Shown: positions 58,461 through 64,000 of the stretch, in pieces
Layout: each line of letters starts with the position of its first letter
Numbering within the stretch: position 1 is the first letter of the stretch
NCBI GenBank assembly: GCA_030386875.1
Contig: CM059568.1
Location: 28,948,120 to 29,012,119 of the forward strand
DNA from: Morinoia aosen
Taxonomy: Eukaryota; Arthropoda; Malacostraca; Amphipoda; Talitridae
Reading direction: 5' to 3'
DNA: 64,000 nucleotides
Translations under genes and position numbers: made by a program
Notes under the pieces: generated by a model
Told to the model about the DNA's origin: nothing
Database searches by the model: none
The model's input: the letters and a program-made list of their open reading frames with translations, nothing else

Positions 58461-58555
58461 AGCGCCAGATTTCAGCGCTGATTGGTCGTTTAGTAGGGTC
58501 ACTTTGAGGCTGTGAGGTGGAGCTTATGAGCTTGTGTGGTGGTGAGCGCGTACAG

Positions 58556-58768
58556 CTAGATGGAACCACCACAAGGGAAAGCTCAAGCACAATACCCCAC
58601 TCGACCCAGGTGTCGGAAATGGGTACCGGCTTTACGGGGGAACCGTCATGGTGTCCTACATATAGGGTTAGTTATAAGACATTTGAAAAACCAATGCAGA
58701 TCATTTGTATCAGGCTTGATTGGAAATAAAGCATCCCAAAGATGCCGATGTTTGTTTGTTTTTGTATG
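58556..58768 (+). mobile_element. SINE copy lacking its tRNA head
   Basis: Shares CAAGCACAATACCCCACTC, GAAATGGGTACCGG, TTAGTTATAA, CATTTGAAAA and TCAGGCTTGATTGGAAATAA with the copy at 250-530. It ends with GCATC/GATGC and a GTTT-rich tail, a different tail from copy 1. Confidence 0.72.
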
Positions 58769-58928
58769 CAGGGTCAGTGAGAGATGAAACATGAAGGCAT
58801 CAAATATGGACCGATTACATTGTCGTTTACAATTCCTGCCCACGCGTTGACGCTGAAGCGATGTTGATGTACATGAATTATGTGAGGATTATTGACAGCC
58901 CAGTGGTGAGAATTTTGCGTATTCAAGT

Positions 58929-59200
58929 AAGAAAGAAAGAAAAAAAAAAAGAAAAACCGTTTATTTCCAAAAACATTGCCTCATGAGACACATGCCAACA
59001 TATTGGCTTTTAAAAATTTCTTAATATAAGAGGTCCTAAGATAAACGTTCTATACGAGGAGTACTAATAGACAAATTATCCGAGGTGTACAAATAGATGA
59101 ACCATACGAGGCGTACTAATAGACAAACTATACGCGTACTATACAGACAAATCATATACGTGGCGTGCTAATAGATTAACCTTATCAAGGGATAGTTAAA
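58929..59200 (-). mobile_element. LINE 3 family, 5'-truncated 3' end
   Basis: Matches 63027-63390: a GAAAGAAAG tail end, AACCGTTTATTT, ATGAGACACATGCCA, CATATTGGCTTTTAA, then 26-bp units with GTACTAATAGACAAA, then TATCAAGGGATA. Only the 3' UTR is present, typical of truncated target-primed insertion. Minus orientation. Confidence 0.72.
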
Positions 59201-59404
59201 TGAAAAATATCATCTCTGGAATATTTCATATTCCAAGAGATGGCTGACAACTTATAAATAATTCAAATACTACTAAAGAATTCTTCGGAACTCCTAAATT
59301 ATTAGTTGAATCGATGTAAGAAAAAGATAAAAAACGCTATACCGAAGCAGATTGAAACATCATCGTAAATGACTATCAAGTATTGAGAAATACATCACAA
59401 TGAT

Positions 59405-60226
59405 TGGGAGATGCTTCATCAGTGAACAGGACTCTTTGGAAAACCGACATCCTTTGTTTTTCTTTGCAAAAACCACCGATCATATTGCATGCGAGGCTCC
59501 TGATCTGTAGGAAACAAACTTTGCGCTTTTTGGAAATGATATTGGTGTAAGTTTTGACCGTGGAGTTCTCGCCATGCAGTAACCCGACTTGAAATGCCTA
59601 AATGTTTAGAAACATAGCGTATATTATCACGAGGATTTTGTTCAAAATGTTGAATGATTCGTCTTAGGTGATTGTTGCGTGGACGCCCTGTTTCCTGTCT
59701 GTTTATCCTGAAGCTTCCATTTTCACGCAATCTTCTGTGTGAGTTGGTGAAGAACCTGTGTCCAGGAACCTCACGATTAGGGTAGCGTTCTCTGTACATC
59801 TGTGAAGCGAGTAAAGCATTTCCTGTTGCAGCTCCGCACATGAAATGCATGTCAGCAAGTTCTGCATTCGTAGCGCGCTTCATGCTTGCTGTTCGACGTG
59901 CAGTTAACAAATGATAAATAAAATAGCGCTCTTCCACACTTAACTTAGTACTATAAATTTATTTTCAGATTCGATACAAACCTGCATATATTCCATAAAA
60001 ATTTTCTTTTCTATGGTTCTTCGTGCAGGTACATTAGCTGCCTAAAGCCTAACTTCGTTAGCAGCCGATGCGAATAAGCACTTAATATTTAAGATTTAAG
60101 AACTTTCAGCTTGGAATTACTCAAAAACGGGGGAGTTTTAAAAATTGTATATTCCATGAAAATCGCTTTATTTTGCGGTTTTCTGTGTAAATTTTCATTT
60201 TTTAACTCTAATTCTGAAACACCGTG
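59405..60226 (-). mobile_element. DUF4817-type transposon, right end plus N-terminal transposase
   Basis: The right terminus ends CTGAAACACCGTG, the inverted counterpart of CAGGGTGTTTCAG at 18974. The subterminal 250 bp mirror that end (CGCTTTATTTTGC, GATTTAAGAACTTTC). It carries the N-terminal half of the transposase on the minus strand and is cut off at the left, so it complements the C-terminal half found at 18974-19692. Confidence 0.75.
59419..59937 (-). pseudogene. DUF4817 transposase, N-terminal half
   Basis: 172 residues. It encodes ATNAELADMHFMCGAATGNA, MYRERYPNREVPGHRFFTN and HRRLRENGSF, the DUF4817 helix-turn-helix domain. This is followed by a second HTH (NPRDNIRYVSKHLGISSR) and WRELHGQNLHQYHFQ, QSLFPTDQEPRMQYDRWFLQ. 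These domains bind the transposon ends. The DDE catalytic half is missing and the frame terminates shortly after. Confidence 0.78.
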
Positions 60227-60309
60227 TATACATTGCATAAACTCAATAAACCTAAATTTCCAAGACGAAGAGTAATATATACATAGTATCAGGCATAAAT
60301 GATCAAAAG

Positions 60310-60604
60310 CAGGTAGATTTAGTTGATATGCAAAAGCATAAAACTCACAATCAAAATCTTAATTATGTTTTTACAGTGATCGATATGTTCAGGAAGTATG
60401 CGCGGGCTTTCGAAATTAAAAATAAAACAGAAGATGATATAAAAAAGGCTTTTCAAATTACCTTCAAGGAATGTATTCCTTCAAAACCACACGCAGACAA
60501 AGGACTTAAATTCCTCAATACACCCATTTGGGATTTATATAAAAACTCTAAGGTACATTGGTTCACCGAAGAGAATGAAACCGAAGCTCATGTTGTAAAA
60601 ACGT
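60310..60604 (+). pseudogene. Polinton/Maverick integrase, core N-terminal part
   Basis: Encodes VDLVDMQKHKTHNQNLNYV, FTVIDMFRKYARAFEI, IPSKPHADKGLKFLN and VHWFTEENETEAHVV. This is the retroviral-type integrase core of Polinton/Maverick elements, with the first two catalytic aspartates (DLVDMQ, DKG) and the E of the AHVV region. It is interrupted at 60605 by a TTAA-flanked MITE. This is a relic of a virus-like DNA transposon; the rest of that large element is not recognised nearby except the pieces listed below. Confidence 0.78.
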
Positions 60605-60608
60605 TTAA

Positions 60609-61092
60609 GGGGTTCAACCTATCGATTTTGAATTGAGATCCGATTCGTCTGAAATTTGGTCAGTATATGTACATTTGAAAAAAACGTATTTTACTCCTGT
60701 AACTTTTTCGATTTAGGCCTTAGTTTTTTGAAAAAATTGGAAATCTTAGTTTTTTGGTTCATTTTCAGTGATATTTCAAAAGAATAGAAGTCATTGAGTT
60801 TTGAGTTTTTATGCTAGAACAAAAACCAAAGACAGTTTGGAAATTCTTGAAACATTGGTAACAAATTAACAGTGCCAGATTTATAATTTCACGTTTTGTT
60901 TTCTTTTTATAAGGGGTTAATGATTTTTGGTCCCCTTCCACCCTCCCCCCCCCCCCTTATGGGGGGAGGGGGGGTTCTAGCGTCCGTTGCGCCATAAAAT
61001 TTTAGGGCACAATAATCCATTACCTAAGGATCCTTTTTCAACATAAAAGAAAAAATAGCTCATCGGGCGGACATGGGCATGGGTTGAACCCC
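60609..61092. mobile_element. 484-bp TTAA MITE inserted in Polinton integrase
   Basis: Ends GGGGTTCAACC and GGTTGAACCCC form an 11-bp inverted repeat, each flanked outside by TTAA (60605-60608, 61093-61096). TTAA duplication is the piggyBac-type target. The interior is non-coding and has a C-run/G-run hairpin at 60942-60976 (CCCCCC...TTATGGGGGG). Integrase homology resumes directly after the second TTAA. Confidence 0.88.
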
Positions 61093-61096
61093 TTAA

Positions 61097-61600
61097 TCGC
61101 ACTTTGAAGTCTAAAATGTGGAAATATTTTACTCATAACAATACTAAACAATGGTTGAACGTTCTTGAAGATTGTGTAACAAATTATAATAGCAGCTGTC
61201 ATAGGAGTATTCGAATGGCACCGTAGAAGGTTCACTGAAGAAAAATATTTTCAAAGTCCATAAATACATACTCTGCGACTGAAGAAAAATTAAAAAAGCT
61301 CAAGTTTATTACTAGGGGTAGAGTCAGAATCGCTAAGAAATATGAAGATTTCAGAAAAGGGTATATGCCCAACTTCATAACGAAAATATTTCTCATTTCT
61401 CAAATGTTGAATACTACATCAGTAACTTATAGACTTGAAGATATGAATGCTGAACTGTTAGAATGCAGTTTTTATGAAGAAGAAACTTCGAAATACGACA
61501 ACGACAAACATTGAAATCGAAAAGGTAATATAAAATGCACAACTAAATTACTCGTGAAGTGGAAGGGATACGATGAACCATGGATTAATAAATAAAGATT
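61097..61600 (+). pseudogene. Polinton/Maverick integrase, C-terminal part with chromodomain
   Basis: Encodes KSKMWKYFTHNNTKQWLNVL and NYNSSCHRSIRMAP, then after stops VRIAKKYEDFRKGYMPNFIT, YRLEDMNAELLECSFYEEE and a chromodomain-like TTKLLVKWKGYDEPWIN. The order of blocks is that of Polinton integrases. Several stops and frame changes show decay. Confidence 0.75.
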
Positions 61601-62030
61601 TAATGTAAAAAACAGAACTTACATTAAGCTATAAGTAAACTCATATTGAGTTTTAGTGCTATGGTTTTACTCAAGAGTTTTTCTAATGAAAATTGCCCTA
61701 TGACAATATTAAGCATAAACAGGATTTAATTAAAATTAATTAAAAAAAGAAACAATGCCTCGAGCAAAAAGTGAGATAAAAATTTACATAACCTTGTAGA
61801 AATAATTATAAACCTCTTACAAATCCGCTGAAAAAAAAATTGCTGAATATCGGAGACTAAATCTGAACTAAAACAAATCCAGGGAATCCCTACTATGAGC
61901 GCGGCAATGGGAAATTAGCTATCAAAACACCTATTTTTTTCAAACATCACAACTTTTGGATCCTCAAGCACTTTATTATTTTAACAAAAACGAAAGGGCA
62001 AAAACCAGGCGACATATCATTTTTAAAAAA
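61600..62030. other. AT-rich stretch, probable Polinton remainder
   Basis: No firm homology. A short + frame near 61825 (AEKKIAEYRRLNLN) could be more Polinton sequence, but I cannot support it. Confidence 0.3.
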
Positions 62031-62040
62031 TTGTATGTCA

Positions 62041-62081
62041 AAAATTAGAACGTTTCGGGCCTAGACCCATCTTCAGCTAAA
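62041..62081 (-). ncRNA. Hammerhead-like motif, Penelope element 3' region
   Basis: Minus strand: TTAG, core CTGAAGA (62076-62070), stem II GGGTC/GGCCC with a TA loop, core GAAA (62056-62053), then CGTT and CTAA closing stem I with TTAG. Stem III and the cleavage triplet are shorter than in the 17203-17240 motif, so activity is doubtful. Confidence 0.55.
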
Positions 62082-62279
62082 CAATCTGAAATGACAATAG
62101 TGAAAACATTAATAAACTAGATCCATTATTGACTAAAACAATCTGAAATGACAATATTTAAACCTAAACTAGAGAAACTGTTATCTCGACAGTGGCATAC
62201 ATGAGAATGAAAGAAAGTGACAGGAGGATGGGGAAAGGTTCTAACTAACTATGTGAAGAGGGTGAGCGCTCTGCATGTC

Positions 62280-62575
62280 ATTAAGCTGAGGCTTTAATTT
62301 TTGGATGTAGAGGGACTCTAAAATTCTAAGTTTAACTGAATTACTGGAATAACCTAATATGGAAAAGTCTGATGCAGAAATTGATGAATTGCACTGAAAC
62401 TCTGTGTGAGACCTAATTGAGGAATGGGAAGGATGGCAAAGGCGTGCACTTGTTCTATGGTTTTTGCCCTTTCGTTTTTGTTAAAATTGCGCTGCACGCA
62501 GAACTTACCGATAACTTTATTATTTTGGACAGATTTCCAAAAAGGATTTTGATTATGACTAATGGTTAACACTAA
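62280..62575 (-). pseudogene. Penelope-like element endonuclease C-terminal relic
   Basis: Minus strand blocks SHNQNPFWKSVQNNKVIGKF, then after breaks ESLYIQKLKPQLNDMQSAHP. The latter resembles the end of Penelope-like GIY-YIG endonucleases (ESL-x-I-x-K-x-KP-x-LN). The hammerhead-like motif lies downstream, as expected for a pLTR. Confidence 0.5.
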
Positions 62576-62581
62576 ATGATA

Positions 62582-62740
62582 ATCGGTTGAAATTTGGAAA
62601 TGATGTCATCATTGATCAAAATGATTTAATCGTTGATAGTGATAAATATGACGAAAATAAAGGATTGTGGGAATTACTGACTAAAAAGAACCCAAACACT
62701 GTAGAGATTCAGACAAGAAAACTTGACTGAAAGTATTAGT
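62582..62740 (+). pseudogene. Polinton-associated protein fragment (DUF8207-like)
   Basis: Encodes NRLKFGNDVIIDQNDLIVDS and YDENKGLWELLTKKNPNTVE. It resembles, from memory, a conserved domain with the pattern G-D-x-x-I...Y-x-G-T-K-GLWEL-x-T that accompanies Polinton-type elements. It is on the same strand as the integrase relic at 60310-61600. Short and broken. Confidence 0.45.
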
Positions 62741-62814
62741 ACCATTTTTGACTGAAAAGGCCTAATAAAAGCGAATAGAGGAAAAAAAGATAAGAAAATA
62801 ATTAAACCTCTATA

Positions 62815-63026
62815 TAAAAAAGTACCTGCAAGGGAGCGCTGCTAGAGATGTTGATCACTTCGCCAGAGATCGCGCAGCTTCTCTGCAGAGGTATCTGGAT
62901 CTGAAATTCAATGTTTATCTTACGAGGAAATCCCATGAGTACCGAACAATCTAAGAATAATTTAGCCAAGCAATTTTCAATACTTTCAGTCAATGGAACA
63001 TTAGTAAACAAATTATCGACGTCAAA
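62815..63026 (-). pseudogene. Penelope-like element reverse transcriptase fragment
   Basis: Minus strand: SFDVDNLFTNVPLTESIENC. This is the RT palm motif of Penelope-like elements (SFDVxxLFTNVPxxE) with its first catalytic aspartate. The upstream part is replaced by the LINE 3 tail beginning at 63027, so LINE 3 may have inserted into it. Confidence 0.65.
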
Positions 63027-63141
63027 CGAAAGAAAGAAAAAAAAGAAAGAAACCCGTTTATTTAAAAAAAGTTGACACATGAGATACATGCCAGCATATT
63101 GGCTTTTAATCATTTCTTAATCTAAGACGTCTTTTGACAAA

Positions 63142-63350
63142 CGTACCATACGAGGAGTACTAATAGACCAACTATACGTGGTCTACTAATATACAAACCA
63201 TACGAGGTGTACTAATAGACAAATTATACGAGGTGTACTAATAGACAAATTAAACGAGGTGTACTAATAGACAAACCATACGAGGTGTTCTAATAGACAA
63301 ATCATACGAGGTGTACTAATTGACAAACTATCCGAGGTGTACAAATAGAC
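63142..63350. repeat. 26-bp minisatellite in LINE 3 3' UTR
   Basis: About eight units of GAGGTGTACTAATAGACAAA plus a variable 6 bases (TTATAC, CCATAC). A shorter array of related units is at about 59055-59175 in the truncated copy. Confidence 0.85.
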
Positions 63351-63399
63351 GATCAAAACGTTGCATGAAAATAGATTAACACTATCAAGGGATATATTG

Positions 63400-64000
63400 A
63401 GGTATGCCTCACCGGCTAGACTGCAATAGTCCAAACGCTATAATACCAAGGACTGAATCACCATTAATCTAGATTTTTCAGCATGTGTGTTCTTAATGCA
63501 ATGAAAAAATATTAAGTGTCCGCTAATTTTGTTGCATATTTTTCTACGTGTGGTTTGAAAGTCACATTTTTGTCAAACCAAACACCAAGATTTTTTACTA
63601 TATCTACTGGCTCGATTTTATTGCCTCCAAATGTAAGCATAAATTTTGATGAATTTATAATCGTATTCTTTGATCCAAAAGTAATGCAATGCCTTTTAGT
63701 TACGTTAAATTTTAGGCCATTTTGGTCATACCACAACTTCAGGTTCCTTAGAAAGTTTTCAGCTTTGAATTTTATTTCTTTCAAATCTAATATCGAACTT
63801 GTCATTTCAATTTGCAATTATCATCAGCTTACATTGAGATTTTTATGTTTGCTGGCATGGTGGGAATGACATTGAAGAAGATAGAAAATAGGAGCGGGCC
63901 AAGAATTAAACCTTGAGGGATGCCAAATTTATTTGTCATGAATGGTAGCATTCTGTTATTCAAGCACATTGCATAAGAACGGTTCAGTAAGTAGCTTTCA
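63400..64000 (-). pseudogene. LINE 3 reverse transcriptase, palm/thumb region
   Basis: Minus strand. It encodes GIPQGLILGPLLFSIFF, then ADD in place of YADD with a stop just before, then NLKLWYDQNGLKFNVTKRHC and VKNLGVWFDKNVTFKPHVE. After a stop it continues with EKSRLMVIQSLVL and LDYCSLAG. This block order is typical of jockey/CR1-type LINE RTs. It is different from LINE 1 and LINE 2 and carries several stops. Confidence 0.75.

Larger units (their letters stand above)
63027..64000 (-). mobile_element. LINE 3: third non-LTR family, 3' part (runs off window)
   Basis: Minus strand, running off the window at the right. It includes RT coding (below), a 3' UTR with a 26-bp minisatellite at 63142-63350, and an end in GAAAGAAAG-type sequence at 63027. 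A truncated copy at 58929-59200 confirms the 3' end. Confidence 0.75.

Noticed and set aside
59211..59240. Short palindrome ATCTCTGGAATAT/ATATTCCAAGAGAT
   Set aside because: Noted but too short and isolated to define an element end or regulatory site.

Overview
This is a eukaryotic, almost certainly arthropod and probably insect, genomic window. The evidence is one spliced host gene with GT/AG introns and a dense mix of arthropod-type transposable elements (TEs): jockey-superfamily LINEs, Ty3/Gypsy, Copia, Penelope-like elements, DUF4817-type transposase elements, PIF/Harbinger, Polinton/Maverick and tRNA-derived SINEs. I cannot place the species from sequence alone.

Region 1 (about 1-12.3 kb) holds the 3' part of a long-chain acyl-CoA synthetase of the bubblegum (ACSBG) family on the + strand. 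Nine exons with matching phases encode roughly the last 448 residues, from the AMP-binding P-loop to the stop codon. Its introns contain SINE copies, a roughly 300-bp dispersed repeat and a 260-bp fold-back MITE.

Region 2 (12.3-21.6 kb) is intergenic. It carries a cluster of broken Penelope-like elements arranged as inverted repeats with hammerhead-ribozyme-like motifs, half of a DUF4817-type DNA transposon, and a SINE whose 3' end runs into an 18-bp minisatellite of about 59 nearly identical units.

Region 3 (21.6-51 kb) is a nested pile. A minus-strand jockey-like LINE is split into three pieces by two Gypsy elements. Gypsy A (22606-35760, target-site duplication (TSD) CTATA) is itself split by a non-coding LTR element (27216-32712, TSD ACTG) and by a PIF/Harbinger derivative (33128-34435, TSD TTA). 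Gypsy B (36222-42998, TSD GGGGG) has long open gag and pol frames. A Copia element (46323-50788, TSD AGAGC) lies just upstream of the LINE's ORF1. Both Gypsy elements place integrase upstream of reverse transcriptase, the Gmr1-like domain order.

Region 4 (51-64 kb) holds a second, plus-strand LINE of the same lineage (51.7-56.1 kb), a palindromic set of 264-bp repeats with a tRNA-like promoter region, simple repeats, the other half of a DUF4817 element, and a Polinton integrase relic split by a 484-bp TTAA-flanked MITE. Beyond these are Penelope fragments and the 3' end of a third LINE family with a 26-bp minisatellite in its tail.

Apart from the acyl-CoA synthetase, every recognisable coding segment here is TE-derived, and most carry stops or frameshifts. 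Gypsy B is the best preserved. By eye, its LTRs differ at about four sites, those of the non-coding LTR element at one, Copia's at several, and Gypsy A's at about a dozen. This fits the nesting order.
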